NCBI GenBank assembly: GCA_029891385.1
Contig: CM057224.1
Coordinates: 30,583,005-30,647,004, forward strand
Origin: Erythroxylum novogranatense
Lineage: Eukaryota > Streptophyta > Magnoliopsida > Malpighiales > Erythroxylaceae
DNA: 64,000 nucleotides
Direction of reading: 5' to 3'
The notes under the pieces were generated by a model. That model was not told where the DNA came from. It made no database searches and saw only the letters and a list, made by a program, of their open reading frames with translations. The translations under genes were made by a program, and so were the position numbers. Shown piece by piece: positions 1 through 11,865 of this stretch; the stretch's first letter is position 1, and every line of letters starts with the position of its first letter.

Positions 1-130
1 GTAACTCCCCACTCCCGAGTGACCCGAACCCGATATCGTTGGTGATATCCGAGTCCGTTCCCCTCGAAGGTGGCGTATTACATCAGTCGATTGAAACTCA
101 GTATAACATTTTCTCTTCTCTTTATTTTCC
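1..130 (-). repeat. LTR terminal fragment, minus orientation
   Basis: The first bases closely resemble the LTR terminus at 1138-1260: the same order of CACTCC, a gaccGAACCCGA block, a GGTGATATCCGAG block, a GAGGGTGGCG-like block and then a tract resembling AAACTCATTATAA. In minus orientation this is the 3' end of an LTR of the same family, cut by the window edge. It may be the other LTR of the element at 1138-5269 or a separate nested copy; the window does not decide. Confidence 0.5.
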
Positions 131-1137
131 TCAAATAATCCACGATAGGGTATTCACATTGATAGTACATTTAGGGATATGTCCCCAACCACAACAAAAT
201 CGTTGATACAACTCCACTGTATCTCTATCTATTTACCCATTCATTTACCATTTCTGTTTCCTATACCTATATTCAACCAATCCAGAATTTTCCGATGCAC
301 TAGCAGTAAAAATTTCCAGTCTTTCTTTTCTCCGAATATCCCTTTATACTGATTTACAAGTATTCACATAACCATTTTGGTCCCTAATCGTGCGCTCATG
401 AGTCCACTTCAGTTCATCTGTACACTTTCATCTCACCATTTCTATCTCTTTCTAACCTTAGAATCACTTCGCTTTTTTTTTTTAAAAGTAGATCATTACG
501 GTACAATATTGACCTTATTACAATCTTGCTATCATCATTTGCCTATAATATCTACTGATATCTAACACGAATGCAGTGAATCAATATATGCCTGATCGTA
601 CCATCTACACTTTACTCAGTTCCAATGTTTCCCATGTCCTCACATATACAGTCAAAACTCTAATTACTTGATCATCCCGGACCTTTAATCTCACTTAGGC
701 CTACTATAACCAGTATATGTCTCAAAGCCCCAGTGGACCCCTCCAAGTTCTCGACATATTCGTTCTCTGTCACCGTAATATTGCCATTTTAATCCGGGAA
801 TTCATTAATATCACTTCTTTCCTTAATCAACCTATGCCCACATAGTCATACGTCTACTACATTCCGGGTTTATAATCACAGTACCCTATAACTCTCATTG
901 CCCGTTTTTCCTTTTTCCCCTTTCCTAATTGCTTATCCACTTTCAGGGGCTCTCATTCACATACATTCTCACACTTCATCATTTAACACATGTTTACACG
1001 TAGGATTTATCCTCGTGCGACTCAGACTAGGGATCAGTTACCACGGTCTGCAACGACAAGACTCAAATGCATGCAACTAGACCTTTGTTTCAAGCGTGCG
1101 GATATATTCGTATTCTTTGGGCTCGATACCACCTAAA
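131..1137 (-). mobile_element. Internal-domain fragment of a minus-oriented LTR retroelement
   Basis: Read on the minus strand, this stretch follows directly from the LTR end at 1138 with a primer site. It then shares a block (GACCGTGG, AACTGATCCCTA, TCTGAGTC) with the internal domain just after the left LTR of the element at 5499-14974, around 8718-8750. No protein domain is recognisable; short open frames here look random. About 1 kb of internal domain is present before LTR-like sequence returns at the window edge, so it is deleted or rearranged. Confidence 0.55.
1120..1131 (-). other. Primer-binding site, tRNA-iMet type
   Basis: On the minus strand the sequence TGGTATCGAGCC lies six bases after the LTR end. 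It matches the plant initiator-tRNA-Met complement TGGTATCAGAGCC except for a missing base. The spacing equals that of the intact element at 5499-14974. Confidence 0.7.
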
Positions 1138-4100
1138 TGTAACACCCACTCCGCAAGACCGAACCCGACATCGATGGTGATATCCGAGTTCGTGCCCCGC
1201 GAGGGTGGCGTGCTACATCACTCAGTCCAAAAACTCATTATAAATATTTTTTTTTATTTATTAACGCAAACACCCACACATACACATGATAACAAATGCG
1301 GAAAACAATTATAACCAATTCAATGGCCTTGGGGCCCTTTTCATAAATACAATTAATTCCATCATTGACTTTACAAACTGACTTATTCAATATCTGAAAT
1401 ATCGAAAATAAAAATACACTAATGCGATTTAAACCGATCCCGACCTCTACCTTTTACTTGCTTACAGTACTCCCATGTCAAACGGGGTATTCTTCAAGAC
1501 CTGAAAAATAGATGCAAATTTTGGGTGAGTTTTGCGAACTCAGTGAGAAACCATCATCGATGGTTCACCCAATTCATGCATTACGCGAATAGCGTACAGA
1601 TTACCACAATTGCACATTCAGAATATCATATGGCAATTTACAGATTTTCACAACAGCATAATCAGAAAGAATTCAAAGCTCAAATACATGATATTTTCCA
1701 TTTTATTTCAGTGATTCAGTGCTTTTCCCAATTCATAGTACAATCACATACATGCATAACATTTTTCTATTTCTTCCCATTTAGATTATGTGTTGTATTG
1801 GCGCTTTCTTGTCCCAATCCGGCGCGATTAATCGATGAGCCTATGGCTCTGAGCATCCTTTCGGGCTCATTAAGCATTGAACATAAAGCTCTGAACTGTC
1901 CCTTTCGGGTTCATTAAGCATTGAGCATAAAGCTCTGAACTGTCCCTTTCGGGCTCATTAAATGTTGAGCATATAGCTCTCGGTGGCGACTTCGATCTGG
2001 CTGTTATCAATTAATCATGTACAGAATTCATTTATTACAATTCTACCATATCACATTGAAAGTCAAAACCAATTTATCGAAACAAACAATTAACACTTCA
2101 ATATCAATTTCCCATTCCCTCGGACCTTTGATCCGAGATCTCAAACGTAATCATTCACAAACGATTTACACAAATAGCACTTGATAACAAGTTCCCAATA
2201 CTTCGGACACCTATGGTCCGAAATCAATCAAAAGCAAGCACGCATAATCCCTCCATTGTCTCCACATGGCATAACCATATAATTTCCATCACATAAAGAT
2301 TGAGGAACCAACTAGGTTACTCACCTGTATTTCCGAGCTAATATCTGGAAGTCTCAGTAACGTCGGTAGATCGACGCTCCAAATATGCCTCTATAATAAT
2401 CAGAAAATATAACCATTACCACTTGTCTAATCAGAACAATTTAATAATGCATATGAAGCAATTTGCAGGTGCACAAGGCATGTTCATGATATTCCCGGCC
2501 CTAATCCCATTTTGTTCCATCAGAAAAATTCGTCTAAAAATTAGAAATCTAATGGCGGACGGACATAATTGGACCTCTATAGGTCCCCAATTAAATAAAA
2601 CAGTGACCAGAAAACAATAAACCGGACCCACGTAAATTTTCCGTCCCAAAATTCCCAATTTCCCATTAAATGAAATTCAATGTTTCACGAATCCGATGCC
2701 TTAAGAATCAGGTCAATCGGATGTCAGACGTAAAAGTTATGAGCAAAAGAATCACCAAATACCAAATAATCAAATAATAATAAAAACAATATATACATAT
2801 TGCAAGCGCCTCATGAGGCGAGGCGTCGCCATGAGGCCGACTCATTTTGCCTCGGCCTCGCCCTCACGAGGCCGACTCATTTTGCCTCGTCGCGAGGGCG
2901 AGGCGTCTCCCTCGCGACCGGGCTGACTTACCTCGCCTCGCGAGGTTCCTCTACTTCCTTGCCCTTTTTTCTGTTTTCAATCCCAATTTCCAGCAACCAT
3001 AATTCTTAGAACACAATTCAGAAAAATGCAAACCATAGCTTGTTGGAAAGATCATGAAGCCCTCTACAATTCTCAAGAAGACCATAAAAATCAATTTCAC
3101 CCCTAAGGGTGTCAAAAATCCAATCAAACCTACTGCCTACGTAAAACCTATTAAAACAGGGCAGCACATTGCAAATTCAATAACTCTCTGATTATTCAGT
3201 CAAACATTTCACAATAAATAAGGCAGTAATATCACAATGTTATCTACAACTTTCATGTATAACCCAAAAGCAAATTCACTTGCTAACTAGGTCAAACAAT
3301 TCCACAAAGAATCTGTCCACTGAAATCAACCAATCTAGACCGTAATTTTCCAAACAGAATATCTCTTAGAAAAAATGTCAAAAAATTCACTACCTTATAT
3401 CCCTGAAAAGATAAGATCTCAAACTTCAATTTTTATGAAGAACTAAAAATCCAATTCAATTTCTAACAATTTCAAAACTGCCAAACAATGTACTGATCAG
3501 GGCAGCAGTGAGAAACCTAATGTAGGTTCAGTTTTTGAAAATTCATAACTCCCACATATAATATCCAAACATTACATGCCATATACCATTTTCAAGATAA
3601 TTGTTTCCTATACAACTCTTCATAAGACCATTTAAGCCAATTCAATTCACAGAAATTTCTAAAATTGCTTCCAATCAGAATGCTCACAGAACTGACATTT
3701 CAGCTAGGTTTCACCAAATTGTTCAAAATCAGTCAATATTCCACAGTGCATATCTCCCAATATACAGATCGAAAAATTGAAAAATCAGTGGTAAAGGAAA
3801 GATAACTTAATAAGCTTCAACTTTCATTTATACCATTTTCCCTAATTCCATCTCAATTAATTTAGAAAAATCAGCAAAACTCTTAGGTCATCAATCTGGA
3901 TACTGCTCACCTAGGTCAAAACAGTAACTTTCCAAGCCAAAATTCAACCTCTTAAGGTTAAAATTAGACAACACCTATTCCACACAAAAATTTAGCCAAC
4001 GAACCAAAGTTTCATTGGGCACAAACCTCACCTCATTTTCATAACCACACAAAGAGTTATGCTCAAAACAGTTTAGTAGGTCAAAACTCAATTTTCCAGC

Positions 4101-5269
4101 TTTGGTACTAAACTTAGAGTCTAACACTTCCAATGCCAATAACACATCACTAAGCATCCAAATGGACAAGAAATCAGTCCCTAGGTCATGCATACATTCA
4201 CTAGGAATAACTACCTCAATTTGGCAGCACCATACACAATCATGTTCTTATCAAATTCTTTTAAGGATTAGTCATCTAATCACTTCAAAATCAAGCTCAA
4301 CACTTCACTTATAATCATTCATTATCTTAACACACCATACATTTATACCCATCAATTCTACCTATATTTTCATCAAATTAAAGCATCAATAAGCATAATA
4401 ATTACACCAAAATTTCCATTGAATGCATCTAACAACCATGATTTATGAAAACATAATTAAAGCATAAGTTAAAGCAACACTACACTTACCTACTTAGGAA
4501 GCTTCAATTCCTTCAATTCTTTCTTTGCTATTTTTTCTCACCACTTCCTCTAACACTTGTTCTTCATAAGAAGAAACTAACTTGGTTGCAAGAAGAAGAA
4601 GAGCTCTTAAGGTTTTAAGATTTTCTTAAGGAAGAAAGAAGAAAATGATGGAGAGGCAAAATGGAATGGTTGATTTGGATGCTTTGGTTGTTTTAAAAGC
4701 AATAACTCATCTTTTCATCCCTTATAAAGAAGTCACCGAAAATGCATGGATAACAATGCATTAAATGAAGGAACACATGGCAATTGGAGGAGAATATAAG
4801 GAAAAGTCAAAGGACCAATCAAAATTTGATAAAACAAATAATCCATAAATCAAATAAATGTTCAATCCATTTTAAGGGTCCATATTTGACCCACCATAAA
4901 ATATCCAATAGGCTAGTGCCAATTGATAACAATTTCAGTACCGAAAATCGACCGATTCGTCACTTGGCGATTTTTTCCGATCGAAATTTTTGAAAAATTC
5001 GAAAAATTCCTGAAAATCCCTTAAGATATAAAACATTCAATGACTCACTCAGAATAATTTTTCAAACCCAATAACCACGTTAATCACAATAAAATTACAT
5101 TAGGCACGAAAACCGGGAATGTCATGTATGCATGTACAGTAATTCCATGTGCACAATTGATACTGTGTATCAATCCTATTATGCATGAACAGTACTAATT
5201 AATCCCTATCAATCCCATCCTATGACAAATTTTCTATTTTACCCTTCCAGTAGGGGGTGGGATGTTACA
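1138..5269 (-). mobile_element. Long terminal repeat, about 4.1 kb, minus orientation
   Basis: The plus strand starts TGTAACACCC and ends GGGATGTTACA, perfect TG...CA-type LTR ends. Read on the minus strand, it begins like the LARD-like LTRs (TGTAACATCCCA) and ends in the same CACGCCACCCTCG / AGATATCAC-type block before the tRNA-Met primer site. Shared landmarks in reverse orientation include the GTTTTGCGAACTCA block near 1529, three CTCTGAACTGTCCC-type tandem units at 1850-1975, and a CG-rich block at 2795-2950 built on GAGGCGAGGCG and CTCGCGA words. The sense strand is G-rich and C-poor. There is no coding capacity. It inserted into an older LTR that resumes at 5270. Confidence 0.75.
2795..2950. 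repeat. CG-rich direct and inverted repeat block inside the LTR
   Basis: Short words (GCCTCATGAGGCGAGGCG, GACTCATTTTGCCTCG twice, CTCGCGA) repeat in an otherwise AT-rich LTR. Several are palindromic. It sits about where the LARD-like LTRs carry a different CG-rich block. The only open frame here is repeat-derived, so I do not call a gene. Confidence 0.7.
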
Positions 5270-5493
5270 ACACTTGATGTGAATAAAGGAAACGTACCTG
5301 GGATGGTCATTGAGCATGCATTGTACATAATCTATATATACATATGTGAATAAATGAGTACTTATATAATTATGCAAATTTATAATATGTATAAATGTAC
5401 ATTGCATGATATAGAGGAGCATTTAGAGCACCAACATCTAGATGTTGCCAGGACTTCGAGATAATAACTTTCTGGAGCAAACTGTGAGTAACC
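5270..5493 (+). repeat. Left piece of an older, split LTR (copy A)
   Basis: This 224-bp piece aligns by eye with 19125-19335 of the satellite-bearing LTR (GTCATTGA, CATGCATT, TACATA, then GTGAGTAACCTACAT against GTGCGTAGACCTAGAT). Its continuation (GGTCTCA and onward) is at 14980, beyond the inserted 9.5-kb element. Its own upstream part is displaced by the minus-oriented LTR that ends at 5269. Confidence 0.65.
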
Positions 5494-5498
5494 TACAT
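5494..5498. other. Target-site duplication TACAT (left)
   Basis: TACAT precedes the LTR start at 5499 and is repeated exactly at 14975-14979 after the other LTR. Confidence 0.9.
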
Positions 5499-8400
5499 TG
5501 TAACATCCCATCACCGATGGGAAGGATATAATAGTAAACTTGGATCGGGTTGTGTTTTTGTATATGTATTTTTGCATACTTGCATAAAATGGCCTCTATA
5601 CAGATATGAAAAGTAATTTTTGCAAATGCACAATATTGTCCATGCACTTGTGACAATTCCTGGGTTTTGTGTCTTTATGAAAAATGTGAAATTGTGTGTT
5701 TGAAAAATTGAATTGGAGTGATTTACGTGTATTCTGCATAAAAATTGCAAAGTGGGTACCGATGAGATTTCCGGTACTGAAAATGACTGTCCAATTGGCA
5801 CTCCAATTAAAGACATGATTTAGGAATTTTGTTTTAGCATGAGTCATTGAAATTGGGAGAGATTTATGAAAGTTAAGTGAATGAATTGATTGAATTGGAA
5901 ATTGATAGGCATGAAAGTGATTGATTCTGAAAGAATTGAACCTCAATTCAGTCCCTAAGAGTCTGAATTTCTGAATTGAAATAGTAAAGTTATAAGAATT
6001 TGTATAAGGGCAATTTGGGCATGATACTTAAGATTTTAAGGCTTAAGGTTAAAGGAAGGGACAAAATGGACTTTTCATAATTAGTAAGGGTATAAAAGGG
6101 GAATTAGGGTTTGTAAATGGGAAAAAGGAGGAAGAACCGTGGAAGAAGAAGAGGAAGAGAAGAAGAAAATGGTTTTCGACGAAATCACGAAGAGTTTAAG
6201 GATTTTGAAAGCTAAATCAAGTAAGTTTAAGCCTCTTTCCTCTTGACTAGTTGATTGATTCTTGTTTGAGTGTTAAAGGTTATGGAATGGGTGATTTACA
6301 TGTTTGATTTTTAGGGTTATCGTGTATGGATGAATTTTGATTGTTTTGTGAACGATATTGGTTAAAAATGGGTTGAAAATGGAGTATAAGTGATGTTTAA
6401 GTGTTTGGATGAATTATATTTTGAAAATTGGGAGGAATTGGATTGAATTTGTTAAGAAATCAGGTTTCGGGAGGCTTACGGGACTCGCACGTTGCGACGT
6501 GTTCATGCGCACACCGCGGCGCAGGCGAACATGCACATCGCGGCATAGGCGAGAATGCACGCCGCGGCACACACTTGTGCCCTCGCCGCGGCGAGCTTTC
6601 TCACGCCGCGACGAGCTACTGTTCCAGGACAAGTTATGTTTTGGTTTTTAAACCATAACTTTTTGTATCAATATTCAAATGAGATAATTTCGGATTTGTT
6701 ATGAACTAGAGATAAGGGTCTTTATGTTTATGAAAAAAGAAAGTGTTGAATCAGTCTTTTAAAGTTTTCAATTTTGGATGGAAGTGTAGTGTAAAATGTG
6801 GTTTCAATAAAAAGACAGTCCGTATCTATTTGGAGAACAATTTTTGGGTTTTTTCTGAAGCAAAGTGAACGATTTTAGTGTCTATTGAGTTCTGTTATTG
6901 AGGAAAGGCTATGATGGGGATTTTAAGGATAGTGCCGGAATGTCACGAAAGTGCATAGTACATATCTTTACATTTCTACATGTGCATTATTGCTGAATGG
7001 GACGATGTGTTAAATAAATGTGTTTTGGTTTGTGATAGAGGCACTTTTGGAACGTCAGCCCACCGACATTGTCGGGACTTCCAGGCGTTAGCGCGGAAGT
7101 CAGGTGAGTGACCTAGACGGTTCTCCAATTATTAAGTGTTATAATTCAGTGATTTTAATTCTCTGGAGAATAATGGTGGGATAGTGTTGATTGTGAACTC
7201 CGGACAGAAGGTCCAGAGTATTGGAGTGATATGATATAGAAGTGTTATGGGTATGTGAAATTGTGATTGCATTTTTAATGTAGAAAATTGTGAATAAATT
7301 GTCCGATTGTGATAATTTGGAAATGATTGTGATATAGGAATACGTGAATAAAGTGATTGAATTGTGACATAAATGAATACGTGAATAAAGTGATTGAATT
7401 GTGGCATAAACGAATACGTGCATGAATGCAAAACCAGTTAATGATAGTTGTGACCGGAGCAGTCATTGATCAGAGCTTTTAGCTCAACGTTATATTTGGG
7501 CCTCGAGCCCCACAGTGATTCAGAGCCTCTGGCTCAACGATTAATAAGCCCTTAATGAGACAGTTTCAGAGCCTCTAGCTCAACGATTAATGAGCCCTTA
7601 ATGGGACAGTTTCAGAGCCTCTGGCTCAACTATTAATGTACCCTTATAGGGACAGTTCAGGCGCTCGGTCACAACACTGAAAGTTATTGAAAAAAAAAGT
7701 TACATACTGCATTTGATTTGATATGTTTGATTGAATGACAGGCTAAATGCCATATACTGATGTGATAACAATCATAGGGTACTTCTAACTGTAAAATGTA
7801 TGACAAATTGTGATATGCCTATCGTTGTATGAAATATTAGGGCTGTTGACCAGAGTTGCCACTGATCAGAGCTTTTAGCTCAACGTGTGTAAATGAGCTT
7901 CGAGCTCATGAGTAATTCAGAGCCTCAAGCTCAACGTATAATGAGCCCTGTATCCAGCATTGAATAAGGGATAGATGTTAATGAGCCCTTCAATGGGACA
8001 ATTTAGGCACTCGGTCACAACAAAATAATAATAAATGGTAAGTGAGTGAAATATGTATGTATCAAAAATGGGATGTATGAATGTGAATTTCTGTAAATGT
8101 GTAAATGGGCAATTTTGTGAAAGTGAATTATGAGATAAATTAGATGTAATTGAATTGTAAAATGAGATCAAATAGATAGCAATGTGAATATAGGTTATAA
8201 ATTGATTTGGTTACATGTTTGAGCGGACCATTGATGATGGTCACTCATTGAGTTCGCAAAACTCACCCAAAATTGCAATTATTTTTTTCAGGACTCAGAA
8301 GAATATCCCGTTAGGCAATGGGTGTATAGTGATCGCTTGAGAGTGATAGAAGAGGGCGGGATCAGTTGCGTCTGCATTAGTGTGAGGACTTTGGTGTTAT

Positions 8401-8624
8401 ATTATTGATTATTTATAAGAGAACCCTCGTGGTCAATGTATTTACCGGTTTTGTTATGTAAATTGTTTTCCGCAACATACATAAAATGTAAGTGTATGAT
8501 CGTTTCAAAACAAAAATTTGTACTGTGATTTAACTTAGTGATGTATCACGCCACCCTCGTAGGGCACGGACTCAGATATCACTATCGATGTTAGGTCCAG
8601 GTCTTAAGGGAGTGAGGTGTTACA
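5499..8624 (+). repeat. Left (5') LTR of the LARD-like element
   Basis: It starts TGTAACATCCC and ends GAGGTGTTACA. From 5' to 3' it holds a CG-rich block (6487-6620), a two-unit repeat of about 42 bp (7340-7425, GAATACGTGAATAAAGTG), and three units of about 41 bp built on CAGAGCCTCTRGCTCAACG (7510-7640), with a related word again at 7870-7935. The right LTR has one 41-bp unit fewer. Confidence 0.9.
6487..6620. repeat. CpG-rich repeat block within the left LTR
   Basis: A cluster of CGCCGCGGC, CGCGGCG and CACGCCGCG words in an AT-rich LTR; the counterpart is 12850-13016. This is the fastest-changing part between the two LTRs, with many C-to-T or G-to-A type differences, as expected if methylated CpG decays. 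A short open frame here is repeat-derived. Confidence 0.75.
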
Positions 8625-8629
8625 TTTAG

Positions 8630-8643
8630 GTGGTATCAGAGCC
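8630..8643 (+). other. Primer-binding site, tRNA-iMet
   Basis: TGGTATCAGAGCCC follows the LTR end at 8624 after a short spacer (TTTAGG). This is the standard plant initiator-tRNA-Met complement and fixes transcription of the element on the plus strand. Confidence 0.9.
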
Positions 8644-11600
8644 CAGAAGTACAAACTTACATGGGCATTTTCTGAAATATAGGTCAAATCATATACAGTA
8701 AAGACATGTCATAGTAGACCGTGGCAACTGATCCCTAATCTGAGTCCCATGGGCATGAGTCTTACGCTTGAATAAGTGTTAAGTGTTTCCGTGTAAAAAG
8801 GAGAAACGAAATATCAGCATATGAGCCAATGTGGATTTTGGGTAATTGGGAATGAAAAAAGTAAAACCGCAAGGGCACGAGGCTCGAGAGGCCGAGGCCC
8901 TTTTGAGGACACGAGGCCCGAGAGGCCGAGGTCCTACAGATTGTTAATGATATTCACTTTGTACTGTGGTTATAACCCTCGAATGTGTTAGGAATGTGAA
9001 AATAGTGGCATGGGCTGATTTAGGAAAGAAGTGATATCAAATTAAATAATGAGACTTAAATGTATAAATTGGGTTGAAAGAAAATGAAATTTGCGATACC
9101 CTGGAGGGGTCAATTTAGACATGAGAAGAATGTCGGTTAAAAGTGATAAGAGTTAATGAGTTCGCATGGGATGACTAGGAAATTGTGATTCTGATGAGTA
9201 TGTCCGATCAAATGGGATAAGTGGAAATGAGAATAAGGCAAGTAAAGATTCACTATAATTGTGTTGATGTGCGTATTATGGAAAATATTGTATCCTAAGT
9301 GAAGAATTGTTAGAAAGAAACTGTAAAGGTGAGATTAAGGTGTGCAAGTTGGTTAAAAGAAAAAATTCAATGGGACGTGGATGTGAAAGGTGAGAAAAGT
9401 TATGATATAACGAAATAATTTTGTCTGTGAGAATGAGATTTCCTTTCATAGATGTTTCTGCAAGTATAATTTTGAATGGATTGAGAATATACACATGGAT
9501 GAGGAAATGAGAGGAACATGATATTACAAGTGATAAAATGTGATACATGATGGGTAATATGGAAAATGTTAGAAGAAGTGAGAAATCCTGAAAAAAAATT
9601 GGAGCAGAATCACCGTTAATACGTGTGTTAATGTGAGGAAAAAGTGCAGGGCCCGATATGAGCCTACAAAAATTGATTTTTGTTATGATTATATGGTAAA
9701 CCCCAACCATGGGCTGGAATAAGGAAAGATATGTTATCTAGAGTTAATTAAGGGTTTATAGCATTTGCGAATGTGGTTAATGGGAGACTTGATTGTATCA
9801 CATCTCTAAGTAAGATGTAAGGATTTGGTATCTATTGGGGTATTTGAGTTATCAAAATTGGTTGATGCCTCATGGAACCTCACTATCGAGGATGTTTTGA
9901 TTATATTAATGGTAATACAAATTTATATACTTTTTCTTGAGATACAAAGAAATCATGGGAATCAATTGATGAACAAGGGGTTATGGAAAATAGTGTGATT
10001 AGTATCAAGAAATCAATGTAAAAGGATAAGTTAGTTAATTCGATGTATGATCAATGATAGAATAAATCTGAAATGAATAAACAGTGAGACAAAAGCGAAT
10101 ATTGGAATTACATCTATAGCAAAGACTCGAGCATAAGAGTTAGAAAAGGCTATTGGGAGTGTATATCGTTTGTTGATGTAAAGTATCCAACTATAAGTGG
10201 ATTTCAGCAATTCGAGGTGATAGTCTTGATAATGAGAGGCGAAATTTGGGCCACATCATAGACTATGGAAATATGTTTGTGAACTACAAAATGTACCTCT
10301 GATGGGGAATTTTCCAATACAGGATAGATTGAACATGGGGACCAACTGGTAAAAATGGACAGACAGTGGCATAAGTCAATGTGGAGTCTTTGGAGAAATT
10401 GAAAGAACTACTGAAACTTGTTGAGAAAAAGGAAAGTCTAAGACGCTAGAGGATAGCAAGTGACAATACTATTGTATTGAAGGATTAGTTATTCAAGGAA
10501 TTATAAGAATTATACATGAGCAAAGTGAGTTTTGAGGTTATATCTATTAGCGTTTACGAGCAACATGATATCAATGAGAGACTTAGTGTATATTGAAAAA
10601 AGTGTGCAAAAATACATGTGGCTGCATTAATGAGTTTAGTAAAAAGAATTTTTGAGGAATTCACGATTTTGTTGTCTCTGACAAGTTCCCACGAGAGATT
10701 AAGACACAATCTATTGCAGTAGTAAGTTGATGTTATGTAATTAAGGATAATTATAGTCTTAAGAGCTGAATTTGGACTTATGTTTTTAAAGATGCTGTGC
10801 CAGTAATGGAAATTTGATTTACCTATAAATAGATAGATTAGTAGAGATTAATGAAAAATTGGAATTGGAAAAGATTGAAAAATTATATATAAAGGAACCG
10901 GTCCAAACACAGTTATTATCCCGATCAACAGTATTGAATAGAGCATCGCATAGTATAGTGCCACAAATGTGGATATTGGGTTACTCAAATAAGTGTAAGA
11001 AAGTGGGTATAGTGACAAGTGAAAGTGGAGCAAAGAGGAACAATTTACCAATAATGGAATAATAATATCATTTTTGCAAAAAGGAATTAAGAAAGCCCAA
11101 ACTGTGGATTTGAGGTTTTTGATAGCATAAAATATGTGTATTAACAAATCACGAGAGGTCCTTATAAGTGGACCTCAAAAGATCAAATTGGCGGCCAAAA
11201 ATTGTCGACCTGAGTGATTATATGTTTGAGTCCCTTGTAACGGGGGGCTATTTGAGAAGGGTAGAAGGCGCATACGCCTAGAATATTTCAGCATATAAGG
11301 TATAGTGTACAGTGTTTACAGCCAAACTCATTATTTTTCTGAATGAGACAACAGAAAAATTGGTCATCCTGAGTAAAAGTCAGAGCAAATTTGGGGTACC
11401 ATTAATGAGTAAAGTGGTAAGTGAGATGGTTCTAAAATTTGAATAAAGTGGTTTTTTTTTAAAGACACATAGATTTTGGTGGATTACATAGAAGTTGTGA
11501 TATAGAGTGATAAGGGAATCTAAGTGTGACAAAAGTGGTTCATATTAAATGGTGGCAAATGGGACTATAGCTTTATAAGTGTTTTTTTGGCTAAGATTGT

Positions 11601-11850
11601 CTTAATGTGATATTTATATGTGAGGCTGAAATTGGTATTAATGAGTTGAATTTTCTGAAACTCATCAGTGACAAAATTGACAAAGTATGATATCTAAACA
11701 GAGAATTGAGAAACTTATTGAAAACAGCGATTGTTATGTTATCTAGGGGACATCGAATAGAATGATGAATTGAGAAATAAAAGAGTGTATGAGAAAACAG
11801 TACCCCTATCCTATTCAGTGTCAAAATGAATTTCGAGGACGAAATTTTTA
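8644..11850 (+). other. Non-coding internal domain of the LARD-like element
   Basis: About 3.2 kb without recognisable coding. The plus strand is rich in A, G and T and poor in C throughout. A CG-rich repeat, GGCACGAGGCTCGAGAGGCC and a near copy, sits at 8870-8935. The longest open frame (minus strand, 144 codons, 9276-9710) has no recognisable motif, lies antisense to the element and is probably a by-product of skewed base composition. Confidence 0.75.
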
Positions 11851-11865
11851 TTAGGAGGGGAGAAT
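11851..11865 (+). other. Polypurine tract
   Basis: TTAGGAGGGGAGAAT directly precedes the right LTR start TGTAACATCTC. Upstream stands TTTCGAGGACGAAATTT (11831-11847), a sequence often found just before the 3' LTR of plant Ty3/gypsy elements. Confidence 0.85.

Noticed and set aside
6409..6658. Arginine/histidine-rich small proteins in the CG-rich LTR block
   Set aside because: Open in several overlapping frames because of the repeat composition; not preserved in the other LTR copy.
8630..8643. Partial tRNA gene
   Set aside because: The tRNA similarity is the 3' complement only, directly after an LTR end: a primer-binding site.
9276..9710. 144-codon minus-strand frame in the LARD-like internal domain
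   Set aside because: Antisense to the element, no motif, and expected from the C-poor plus strand that yields few stops on the complement.
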